This document shows, piece by piece, positions 1-6,046 of a DNA stretch of 8,765 nucleotides. A program made the translations under genes and the position numbers. The stretch covers positions 1 to 8,765 of the forward strand of contig JAGAIH010000172.1 of NCBI GenBank assembly GCA_017626655.1, written 5' to 3'. Source of the stretch: Clostridia bacterium. Its GTDB lineage: Bacteria; Bacillota_A; Clostridia; Oscillospirales; CAG-272. Under the pieces are notes generated by a model. The model did no database searches. It was not told where the DNA came from and worked only from the letters and a program-made list of their open reading frames with translations. The stretch's first letter is position 1. Every line of letters starts with the position of its first letter.

Positions 1-230
1 GGGGGACCGCGAAGCGGTGGATGAGACCGAGCAAGCTCGGCGAGCATTTGTAACCCAACTTATTGGGGGTACAGTTACGTTCCTACAACCATACGGATAA
101 AAACTGCAAAATGGTTGATACAACTATATTTTTGAAGCATTAAACATCCAAAAAGTGGTAGGAGAGTTAGTGTCTCACCCGGAAAGCTGATCTACAAGTG
201 TTCTCCTCATCCACCGCTTCGCGGTCCCCC
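1..230. repeat. Inverted-repeat element bounded by perfect 25-bp arms (element 1 core)
   Basis: Bases 1-25 and 206-230 are exact reverse complements, enclosing 180 bp of A+T-richer sequence with no credible gene. Each arm contains a small hairpin of its own (ACCGC-GAA-GCGGT at 6-18). Just inside the left arm is another near-palindrome, CCGAGC-AA-GCTCGG at 27-40. Because the left arm starts at base 1, the repeat may continue outside the window. The perfect match between arms suggests a recent or actively maintained mobile or structural repeat. There is no transposase and no visible target-site duplication, so calling it MITE-like is inference. Together with the hairpin at 229-247 and the end motif at 255-270 it appears to be the right part of a larger composite element. 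Confidence 0.75.
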
Positions 231-247
231 TTCCCCGCTGGGGAAGG
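229..247. repeat. CCTTCCCC/GGGGAAGG hairpin module
   Basis: An 8-bp perfect stem (229-236 with 240-247) with a 3-base loop lies immediately outside the right arm of the 25-bp inverted repeat. Related C-run/G-run pieces occur in the long palindrome at 5719-5741 and 5905-5917. It therefore looks like a shared module of the intergenic repeats rather than a terminator: no T-tract follows on either strand. Confidence 0.5.
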
Positions 248-254
248 CAGAGAG

Positions 255-270
255 CGATAAACCCCAATTT
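255..270 (-). repeat. Shared element end motif, right type (copy 1)
   Basis: Read on the minus strand this is AAATTGGGGTTTATCG. It is identical over 16 bases to the copy at 3820-3835 and differs by one base from the copy at 5981-5996. Related left-type ends in the opposite orientation lie at 3603-3619 and 5633-5649. Flanking TTTTC on its outer side also matches the outer flank of the left-type ends. The matching left end of this element would lie before base 1. Confidence 0.65.
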
Positions 271-302
271 GAAAAACGCAGACTCGTTACAGATTCTACG
301 CC

Positions 303-326
303 AAAACGCGCGTCGCGCGTGACGCG
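303..326 (-). terminator. Probable intrinsic terminator of addB
   Basis: On the minus strand, 9 bases after the addB stop codon, CGCGTC (326-321) pairs with GACGCG (314-309) around a 6-base loop. It is followed by CG and then TTTT (306-303). The stem is short but entirely G:C-rich and the position is right. The T-run is only four bases, so termination may be incomplete. Confidence 0.5.
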
Positions 327-334
327 AGAGAAGG

Positions 335-3300
335 CTACTGCTCGCAAACCCCGCAGGATCCCCTCATACGGCAATACTTGCAGGCATCGTCCGAGGGCGT
401 CCGCCCCGCTCCGCCGTCATACATGGCGGCGGCGGTATCCTTGATGGCCTTGTGGAGAATGGTCTCCAGATCGGCCATGAATTGGGGTGAGCAAAGACCC
501 TTGCCCGTGTATTCTCCGTCCTTGTTGCGCTTGACGGAGGGTAGAAAGTTGTAGTCCTCACCGGGGTTGGCGGCGTCCAGCACCTCGGTGTCCCCCAGGA
601 CGATGCCGGTACGGCAGGGAAGCAGGGTCCCCATGCGGTCGGATTCGTCGGGACTCATGTAGACCGCCGAGGCGGGAAGGACCTGCTTCGGCAAATTCCC
701 CGCGGCGTCCGCGAACAGGGCGCGGTTTTCGGGGGAGCAGAGGGTAAAGAGGTAGAGGAGCAGCTGAATATTCATGTCCTCGGTGACCGACTTCACTGAA
801 AAATCGTGGCGGGAGGACTTGTAGTCGATGACGCGGACGTACACCGTCTCCCCATCCTGAGCGCGGTAGAGATCCACGCGGTCGATGCGGCCTCCCAAAA
901 GGAGCTTGATGGCCTCGTTTTCGGTGTGATGGGGGGTGGGCAGAGGGGACAGACCGTCGTCCTCGGCCTCCAGGGACAGGATCATGGGGCGGGGATCGCC
1001 GGGCCTTCTCCCGTGGGTGTCCCATTCCAGCCCTGCCACGCGGAAGGAGGACAGGTACAGCTCCTCCTGGATGCTGTGAATCAGCATGAGCGCCACCTGG
1101 CGCAGGCGGTCAAAGAGGTGGAGCAGACGGCCGTTTTGGGAAATATCCCCGCAGAGGTCGTGGATGTAAGCCGAGATCACGGCGTCGGCGGTCTCGGTGA
1201 CCTCCCCGTCGGTCATGGGACGGATGCGGTTCTCCTCGTCCAGGGCCAGGCGCAGGTACTGCTCCATGACGTGGTGGATGAAGTTACCCGCCCCGAGATT
1301 GTCGAACCTGGCCTCCATCTTCTCCCGCAGACGGAGAACGTGGGAGCCGTAGTAGCTATAGGGACAGCGGGCGTAGGTCTGGAGACGGCTCTGGGAGAGC
1401 CAGATCTCCTCCCCCAGGAGCCGTCTGGCGGTGGGCCTTGAGACACGGTCGTCGGTGGGGGTACGGTAGCGGAGGGCGGCATCACCATCAAGGAGGGCCG
1501 AGGAGAAGGACTCCACCGCAAGGTCGGGGAAGAGGTACTTTACTCGTGTGAAGGCCGCCGAGGGAGATCGGCTCTGCCCGTCGGGGGTAGCGGAGGAGCA
1601 GGACAGGATCAGGGTCTCGGTGGGCTTACTGAAGGCCCGCCAGACGAAGAGCAGCTCGTCCGAGGTCAACCGCTCGGCGCGGTCGGTCAGCTCCACCCCC
1701 AGCTCGGCCAGGGTCTCCTTGTCCTGCTCGGTGAGCAGTCCCTCGTCCCGCGCGTTGCGGGGGAACTCCCCCTCGCAAAGGCCCAGCACCAGCATGGCCT
1801 TGATGTGATCCACGCGCAGGGTGGAGGCGGATCCTACCGTGACGCAGTCGTGGATGGCGGGGACAGAGCCGATGTCGGTTCCCGCGAAGACCAGGGACAG
1901 GGCGGTGTACAGCTCGTCCGCCGTCAGAGGCTCGGCCTCGGTCATGACAGACGCTACGGTAGCCAGGGTCTCGGTGATGAAGGACCAAAGCCTCACCTGT
2001 TCTCCCGCCTCCCGCACCTGGCCCAGGGACAGATATTCCTCGGCATGGGCAGTCAGGGTCTCGCGGACCGACAGGTCGCAGAGGTACTCGTACAGGGCGC
2101 GGCACTCCTCGGTGACGGTTTTCGCCCCGCGGAGCTTGGCTTCCAGGTCTTGCAGGGGTGTCATGATCCTCTCGCGGACACGGTTGGCCGCCTCCAGGAT
2201 CTCCTTGGCGCGAGGGGACATTTCCAGGGTGTAGCCGTCGGGATTCATGCTCCAGCCCTGCTCGGTCATGCGCTTGCCCGTGATTCGCCAGGTGTCGATA
2301 TACTCGGCGAAGTAATCGATCTCCCGCAGAGGCAGGCCCAAAAGACCCGTCTTGCACAGGGTCAGGATATCCTCGGCCCGGTATCGGCGGGAGATGCACC
2401 GCAGAGCCGTCAGCAGAAGGCGCGCGGCGGGCTTTTCGTTGAGATCGGTGCGGCTGGACAGGAAGAAGGGAATGTGATACTGCTCCAGAGCGGCGTCCAG
2501 GACTCCCTCCCAGGAGGTCGTGTCGCGGACCACCACGGCGATCTCGTCAAAGGCGATCCCCCGCTGGTTCAGCTCCAGGATATGGAGGGCCGCCGCTTGG
2601 GCCTCGTCGTAGAGGGTGGGGCAGACCAGGGCGCGGATACTCGCGGTCTCCTCGGGGGTGACCGCCGCCATCTGGTCGCGGGTCAGCTCGAAATCCCACA
2701 GCTCCCCCTCCAGCTTGATGAGGGCGGGGGAGGCCTTGCGGTGAGAACCGTTCAGAACGACGTCCTCATAGTCGCGCCCCGCGTCCTCGCAGATGCGGGT
2801 GAGACGGCGGACGGCGTCCCTCATGCTCTCAAACTGGGGCTGACGCTCGAAACGGCCGCTACAGCCAAAGGAGACCGTGACCTCCTCGGCCTGCTCAAAG
2901 AGGGGGCGGAGGATGGCGTACTCCTGCATGGTGAAGCTGGTAAAGGAGTCTATATAGACCCGCGCGCCCTTGAAAAAGCCGTGTCGGTCGATCTGCTCAG
3001 CGGCGCGGAGCATACGGTCGGCGGGGTTTTCGCCGTAAACCTCCGAGATCAGCCCATCGTAGGTAGAGGCCACCAGGGCCAGGTCACGGAGCTTACCGTA
3101 CAGCGGTGCCTTGGGCTCCAGGTGGTGGGTGGCCCGCTCCAGGGCGGTGGGGGTGACGCCGTTGACCTTCAGCTCCTCCACTGAGCGAAGCATCTTCTCG
3201 CACAGGGAGGAGTCGGTGGAGCCGCCACCGGTATAGGTCTCCAGCAGGTGCCGAACCTGGCGCAGGTTCTCCCACATGAGGAGGGACTTCATGGCGCGGG

Positions 3301-3553
3301 TCACGGTATGATGGGCGCGGCCGCCGTACAGATCGGCCACGGTATCGCAAAGGCGGGAGAAGCTCAGCAGCGAGAACTGCTTGCCCGCCTCGGGAGGCAG
3401 AGCGGAGAGCAGGTCCCGCTCGGCGGAGTAAGCCTGCTGCTCGGGGACGATGAGGTAAACGGGGGTGTCCCCGGCGGCGCAGAGGGACTTGATCTCCTCG
3501 GTCATGCGGTAGGTCTTACCGCTTCCGGGGCGTCCGAACAGGAATCGGATCAT
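335..3553 (-). CDS. addB: AddB, subunit B of the AddAB helicase-nuclease
   Basis: AddB pairs with AddA to resect double-strand DNA ends and load RecA; it is the Firmicutes counterpart of RecBCD and acts in the cytoplasm. The 1072-residue product has a Walker A motif GRPGSGKT at residues 7-14, a long SF1-like body, and a C-terminal PD-(D/E)XK nuclease domain with GRIDRVD (D891) and DYKSS (D910, K912). The four-cysteine iron-sulfur staple is complete: C730 in YARCPYSYYG, then C1058-x2-C1061-x5-C1067 at the C-terminus. Length is near normal (known AddB proteins are about 1150 residues). The start at 3553 follows AAAGGAG by 6 bases. The frame is open upstream to 3742, but that extension translates a repeat and lacks family features. 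The gene ends in TAG. No addA begins in the 334 bp that follow, although addA usually comes directly after addB. Regulation is unclear; a candidate promoter lies inside the upstream repeat. Confidence 0.96.
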   Translation of the reverse strand: MIRFLFGRPGSGKTYRMTEEIKSLCAAGDTPVYLIVPEQQAYSAERDLLSALPPEAGKQFSLLSFSRLCDTVADLYGGRAHHTVTRAMKSLLMWENLRQVRHLLETYTGGGSTDSSLCEKMLRSVEELKVNGVTPTALERATHHLEPKAPLYGKLRDLALVASTYDGLISEVYGENPADRMLRAAEQIDRHGFFKGARVYIDSFTSFTMQEYAILRPLFEQAEEVTVSFGCSGRFERQPQFESMRDAVRRLTRICEDAGRDYEDVVLNGSHRKASPALIKLEGELWDFELTRDQMAAVTPEETASIRALVCPTLYDEAQAAALHILELNQRGIAFDEIAVVVRDTTSWEGVLDAALEQYHIPFFLSSRTDLNEKPAARLLLTALRCISRRYRAEDILTLCKTGLLGLPLREIDYFAEYIDTWRITGKRMTEQGWSMNPDGYTLEMSPRAKEILEAANRVRERIMTPLQDLEAKLRGAKTVTEECRALYEYLCDLSVRETLTAHAEEYLSLGQVREAGEQVRLWSFITETLATVASVMTEAEPLTADELYTALSLVFAGTDIGSVPAIHDCVTVGSASTLRVDHIKAMLVLGLCEGEFPRNARDEGLLTEQDKETLAELGVELTDRAERLTSDELLFVWRAFSKPTETLILSCSSATPDGQSRSPSAAFTRVKYLFPDLAVESFSSALLDGDAALRYRTPTDDRVSRPTARRLLGEEIWLSQSRLQTYARCPYSYYGSHVLRLREKMEARFDNLGAGNFIHHVMEQYLRLALDEENRIRPMTDGEVTETADAVISAYIHDLCGDISQNGRLLHLFDRLRQVALMLIHSIQEELYLSSFRVAGLEWDTHGRRPGDPRPMILSLEAEDDGLSPLPTPHHTENEAIKLLLGGRIDRVDLYRAQDGETVYVRVIDYKSSRHDFSVKSVTEDMNIQLLLYLFTLCSPENRALFADAAGNLPKQVLPASAVYMSPDESDRMGTLLPCRTGIVLGDTEVLDAANPGEDYNFLPSVKRNKDGEYTGKGLCSPQFMADLETILHKAIKDTAAAMYDGGAGRTPSDDACKYCRMRGSCGVCEQ

Positions 3554-3559
3554 GGCGGG

Positions 3560-3566
3560 CTCCTTT
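3560..3566 (-). promoter_or_regulatory. addB ribosome binding site
   Basis: On the minus strand AAAGGAG lies 6 bases before ATG 3553. It fixes the start at MIRFLFGRPGSGKT and rules out the 63-codon upstream extension of the open frame. Confidence 0.85.
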
Positions 3567-3643
3567 CTTTTGAGGTGGGGGATGTATTTTAAAAGAGATT
3601 TCAAATTTGGGTTTGGCGGTGTGTTTCGGTTGGCACAAACACC

Positions 3644-3781
3644 CGTAGGGAGCGACGCCCTCGTCGCTCCGCCACATAGAACATACCGATATGTTTCGGG
3701 TGTATAGACGAAACATATATATCTGACAATAAAAATTGGCAATTTTCAGGTTGCGGAGCGACGAGGGCGTCGCTCCCTACG
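3644..3781. repeat. Perfect 29-bp inverted repeat with self-folding arms
   Basis: Bases 3644-3672 and 3753-3781 are exact reverse complements, 80 bp apart. Each arm is itself a hairpin: GGAGCGACG-CCCT-CGTCGCTCC, a 9-bp stem with a 4-base loop (3649-3670 on the left). Single-stranded DNA or RNA could fold either as two separate arm hairpins or as one long stem. The interior is A+T-rich and contains ATATGTTTCG (3689-3698) and its reverse complement (3709-3718). Neither arm hairpin is followed at once by a T-run, so a terminator role for the QueG-like gene is possible but not typical. Confidence 0.85.
3701..3729 (-). promoter_or_regulatory. Candidate sigma-A promoter for addB inside the repeat
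   Basis: On the minus strand TTGTCA (3729-3724, 5 of 6 to consensus) is separated by 17 bp from TATACA (3706-3701, 4 of 6). Transcription would start near 3694 and give addB a leader of about 140 nt containing the left repeat arm. No better promoter was seen closer to addB. The fit is moderate and the region is A+T-rich, so chance similarity cannot be excluded. Confidence 0.35.
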
Positions 3782-3848
3782 ATGTGTTATTGGTAGTCGA
3801 GCCATCGTGCCGAACAGTTCGATAAACCCCAATTTCCGAACCAACCGC

Positions 3849-4706
3849 TCAATCATCTTCAACGAACAGCCCGCAGTTCCGCAGGATTACAGCCCGCTCC
3901 CGCCAGGAGTAGGCACGCTCACGGAAGGCGGCATCCTCCATAGCGGCCAGGGACTCGGCATCCACGCGGATGAGTCTGTTCTCACGGAAATAGGGAATGG
4001 GGGTATCTCTACCCGCCGCGATGACGGCGCGGTTATGGGGACAGGCCAGCTGACAGGCGTCACAGCCCCACACAAGCCCGCCCTTAACGATGGCGGCGGA
4101 CTCCTCGGGGGTCAGCGCCCCCTTCTTTTGGGTCAGGGCCGACAGGCACCCCTCGCGGCTACCGTCACGGCATCCCGCGGGACAGGCCTTGACGCAAAGC
4201 CCACAGCCCTCGCAGAGAGGCGGCTCGCCGGGGAACGCGGGGGCGGTCTCCCCCGTGACCTCGGTGTAGTCCGCGTCGGTGACCAGCTCCCCGATGAATA
4301 CGAGGCTGCCGTACTCGGGTGTCAGAAGCAACCCGTTCATCCCCAAGACACCCAGCCCAGCCCGAGCCGCCGCGTCTGTCTCCAGGATGGGGGAGTGATC
4401 GGCGAACAGCGCGAAGGCGAAGGCGGGATACCGCTCCCGCAAGGAGGGAAGCACCGTATTCTCCAGCTCTTTTACGTAGCCGTGGTAGTCCTTGGGGACG
4501 GCGTACAGGGACAGGTTGCGGTCGGGGTCCTTTGCATCGGCGGTCATGACGTAGGGGATGGGGAAGAGGATGGCCGTACCCGTGTGGGGGATTCCCGCCC
4601 GCTCCAAAAGGTAGGTCTTGGCGGGCCTGCAAACAGATAAAGGAATGGCGCACGCAGGCACGCCCAGCAGAGACCGAAGGGTTTCAAGCATGGTGGGTGT
4701 CTTCAT
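3849..4706 (-). CDS. QueG-like double [4Fe-4S] cluster protein (epoxyqueuosine reductase family), short form
   Basis: This 285-residue protein resembles QueG, the cobalamin and iron-sulfur enzyme that reduces epoxyqueuosine to queuosine in tRNA. Visible family features are DYH at 73-75, the segment ADHSPILE at 102-109 (D103 aligns with the family's proposed catalytic acid), ARAGLG at 114-119, and YGSLVFIGELVT at 132-143. Two ferredoxin-like clusters follow: C165-x2-C168-x2-C171-x3-C175-P and C215-x2-C218-x3-C222-P. It ends soon after the motif SWRERAVILRN, so the C-terminal HEAT-like tRNA-binding part of full QueG (about 380 residues) is missing. The usual GKN after ARAGLG is GMN here (M123). 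For these reasons I withhold the gene symbol: it may be a true short QueG or a related reductase. The start at 4706 follows AAAGGA by 8 bases; an upstream TTG at 4745 lacks such a site. It lies 35 bp after the prolyl isomerase gene, probably in one operon. Confidence 0.82.
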   Translation of the reverse strand: MKTPTMLETLRSLLGVPACAIPLSVCRPAKTYLLERAGIPHTGTAILFPIPYVMTADAKDPDRNLSLYAVPKDYHGYVKELENTVLPSLRERYPAFAFALFADHSPILETDAAARAGLGVLGMNGLLLTPEYGSLVFIGELVTDADYTEVTGETAPAFPGEPPLCEGCGLCVKACPAGCRDGSREGCLSALTQKKGALTPEESAAIVKGGLVWGCDACQLACPHNRAVIAAGRDTPIPYFRENRLIRVDAESLAAMEDAAFRERAYSWRERAVILRNCGLFVEDD

Positions 4707-4714
4707 GATGCCAT

Positions 4715-4720
4715 TCCTTT
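4715..4720 (-). promoter_or_regulatory. Ribosome binding site of the QueG-like gene
   Basis: Minus-strand AAAGGA lies 8 bases before ATG 4706. It supports this start over TTG 4745, which would overlap the preceding stop codon (TTGA) and has no site of its own. Confidence 0.75.
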
Positions 4721-4741
4721 CTGTGTCAGACGGATCTCGGA

Positions 4742-5530
4742 TCAAGCCTTATCGACGGGGTACATGATCTTGAGCTGGTTGATCTTGCTCTGGTAAGCGG
4801 CCTGCTGCTTGTCGCGGGTCAGCTGCTCGTAGAGCTGGGCGCGGACGTCGTTGTAGGACAGGGCCTGGGCCTCGTTCTTCTTGTTGAGGCGAATGATGTG
4901 GTAGCCGAACTGGGTCTTGACGGGGCCTCTGACCTCGCCCTCAGCCATCTCGAAGCAAGCGGTATCGAACTCGGGGACCATCTGGCCGCGGCCGAAGTCG
5001 CCGAGATTTCCGCCCTGCTGGGAGGAGGGGCAGGTGCTGTGGGCCTTGGCGGCGTCCTCGAAGGTGATCTCACCGGCATGGATGGCGGCCAGGATCTCGT
5101 TTGCCTTGTCCTCGGAATCCACCAGGATGTGGGAGGCGTTGACGGTCTCGTCGTCCATCATCTCGGCCTTGTGGGCGTCGTAGTAGCTCCGGACCTCCTC
5201 CTCGGTGACGCGGACGGACTCCACGCACTTACCGATGGCGTACTCCATGAGCAGCTGCTCCTTGACGGCGGCCAGTTGATCCTTGAAGGCCTGCTCACGC
5301 TCCAGCAGATTGCGCTGGGCGTCCAGGAGGAAGAGGCGCTGGGCGATGAGCTGCTCCAGGACCACGGCGCGGCCCTGGGGGTTGTTGTAGGCCTGGCCGT
5401 TGCGGCCCATAGCCATGATGAAGCGGGTGACGTCCTCCTCGGTGATGGGCTTACCGTTGACGGATGCCAGGACGGGGGAGGCGGGCTGGGTATTGTTCCC
5501 AAAGGAATTGGGGGTGAGGATCTCTGCCAT
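4742..5530 (-). CDS. Parvulin-type peptidyl-prolyl cis-trans isomerase (PpiC/SurA-like)
   Basis: The product catalyses cis-trans isomerisation of prolyl bonds and probably acts as a folding chaperone. The 262-residue protein has a SurA-like N-terminal helical region starting with VLASVNGKPITEEDV (20-34). A parvulin domain spans about residues 131-217, with ASHILV (132-137), CPSSQQGGNLGDFGRGQMVP (167-186) and KTQFGYHII (205-213). H134, C167 and H211 match the conserved His/Cys/His set of small parvulins such as E. coli Par10. A charged C-terminal helix follows. There is no signal peptide, lipobox or membrane segment, so unlike PrsA it should act in the cytoplasm. Short soluble proteins of this layout are common in Clostridia. 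The start at 5530 has AAGGAG 10 bases upstream, slightly long spacing. It leads a probable operon with the QueG-like gene. Client proteins cannot be told from sequence. Confidence 0.93.
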   Translation of the reverse strand: MAEILTPNSFGNNTQPASPVLASVNGKPITEEDVTRFIMAMGRNGQAYNNPQGRAVVLEQLIAQRLFLLDAQRNLLEREQAFKDQLAAVKEQLLMEYAIGKCVESVRVTEEEVRSYYDAHKAEMMDDETVNASHILVDSEDKANEILAAIHAGEITFEDAAKAHSTCPSSQQGGNLGDFGRGQMVPEFDTACFEMAEGEVRGPVKTQFGYHIIRLNKKNEAQALSYNDVRAQLYEQLTRDKQQAAYQSKINQLKIMYPVDKA

Positions 5531-5540
5531 GATGGGATAA

Positions 5541-5595
5541 CTCCTTAAATATAATAATATATAGTAAGTATACCATATTCGGGAGAAAAAAGCAA
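5541..5595 (-). promoter_or_regulatory. Extended -10 promoter and ribosome binding site of the ppiC-type gene
   Basis: On the minus strand TTGCTT (5595-5590) is followed after 17 bp by TATACT (5572-5567), 5 of 6 to consensus. The -10 is preceded by TGG, giving the extended -10 form TGnTATACT that can compensate for a weak -35. Predicted transcription starts near 5560, leaving a leader of about 30 nt with AAGGAG at 5546-5541 before ATG 5530. The left end of repeat element 3 lies 38 bp upstream of the -35. Confidence 0.55.
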
Positions 5596-5632
5596 TAGAG
5601 ATAGAGAAAATTGTTATGGGAAATATGTTTTC

Positions 5633-5996
5633 AAATTTGGGTTTGTCGGGCTGTTTAAGGCGCCGCCAGCCAAGGAGTTAGAGGGGTTGGGGTAACCGCT
5701 ATTTTTCGCAAGCAACAACCTTCCCTGGGGAGGGGGGAAAGAAACTTCGGCGTTTGAGATGGTTCTTTCCCCCCTGCCCCGAAATGCTTGGGGTTGCAGC
5801 GAAAAGCTTTGGGTATCAGCAACTTTCAGGTTCAAGACTTGATTCTGGCGCGGTTGCGGGAAAGGGGGCTGGAACCATCTCAAATGCCGAAGTTTCCCGC
5901 CCCCTTTCCCCGGGGAGGTATACTCTTATTCTCGGTTGCTGTTGCCCTATCCCCCGCCCTTCTTGGCTGGGGTTTATCGCCGATAAACCGCAATTT
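5633..5996. repeat. Composite intergenic repeat element 3: 364-bp imperfect palindrome
   Basis: The spacer between the AEC transporter and the prolyl isomerase is filled by one large imperfect inverted repeat centred near 5818. Its ends are the shared motif in inverted orientation (5633-5649 and 5996-5981). Further matching blocks are CCAGCCAAG at 5666-5674 against 5962-5970, C/G-run pieces at 5719-5741 against 5905-5917, and a 25-base block at 5741-5765 against 5872-5896 with one mismatch. Near the right end GGTTTATCG-C-CGATAAACC (5971-5989) is an almost uninterrupted palindrome. Open frames cross it on both strands, but both translate the same arm (each contains TISNAEVS), which shows the symmetry and not a gene. 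No transposase or target duplication is visible. Confidence 0.75.
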
Positions 5997-6000
5997 CCTA

Positions 6001-6040
6001 TCCAAGAGAAAAGACCCACAGACCAATCGGTCTATGGGTC
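6001..6040 (-). terminator. Intrinsic terminator of the udg-AEC unit
   Basis: On the minus strand, 6 bases after the AEC stop codon, GACCCATAGACC (6040-6029) pairs with GGTCTGTGGGTC (6024-6013) over 12 bp with one G:U pair and a GATT loop. It is followed at once by TTTTCTCTT (6012-6004). This is a textbook Rho-independent terminator. Repeat element 3 begins 4 bp beyond its T-tract. Confidence 0.92.
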
Positions 6041-6046
6041 AAGGAA

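Larger units (their letters stand above)
3603..3835. repeat. Composite intergenic repeat element 2 (233 bp), MITE-like
   Basis: The element fills most of the spacer between the QueG-like gene and addB. Its ends are inverted copies of the shared motif: left AAATTTGGGTTTGGCGG at 3603-3619 and right (minus strand) AAATTGGGGTTTATCG from 3835 to 3820. The similarity continues to about 26 bases with roughly three quarters identity. Nested inside are a perfect 29-bp inverted repeat (3644-3672 with 3753-3781) and a 10-bp inverted repeat (3689-3698 with 3709-3718). It encodes no protein I can support. The outer flanks show no clear target duplication. Mobility is inferred from structure and from sharing its ends with two other spacers. 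Confidence 0.7.

Noticed and set aside
1805..3184. 459-codon plus-strand open frame inside addB
   Set aside because: Low-complexity Gly/Gln/Val-rich shadow of the addB coding strand, with no recognisable domain or ribosome binding site.
3554..3742. N-terminal extension of the addB reading frame by 63 codons
   Set aside because: It translates the repeat element, has no ribosome binding site at its start, and AddB family similarity begins at MIRFLFGRPGSGKT, just after AAAGGAG.
3753..3781. Repeat arm as a strong terminator for the QueG-like gene
   Set aside because: The hairpin is stable, but the T-rich stretch comes only about 15 bases later, so it does not fit an intrinsic terminator.
4707..4745. 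TTG start at 4745 for the QueG-like gene, overlapping the ppiC-type stop as TTGA
   Set aside because: No ribosome binding site at the right distance, and the extra 13 residues do not look like the family; ATG 4706 has AAAGGA at 8 bases.
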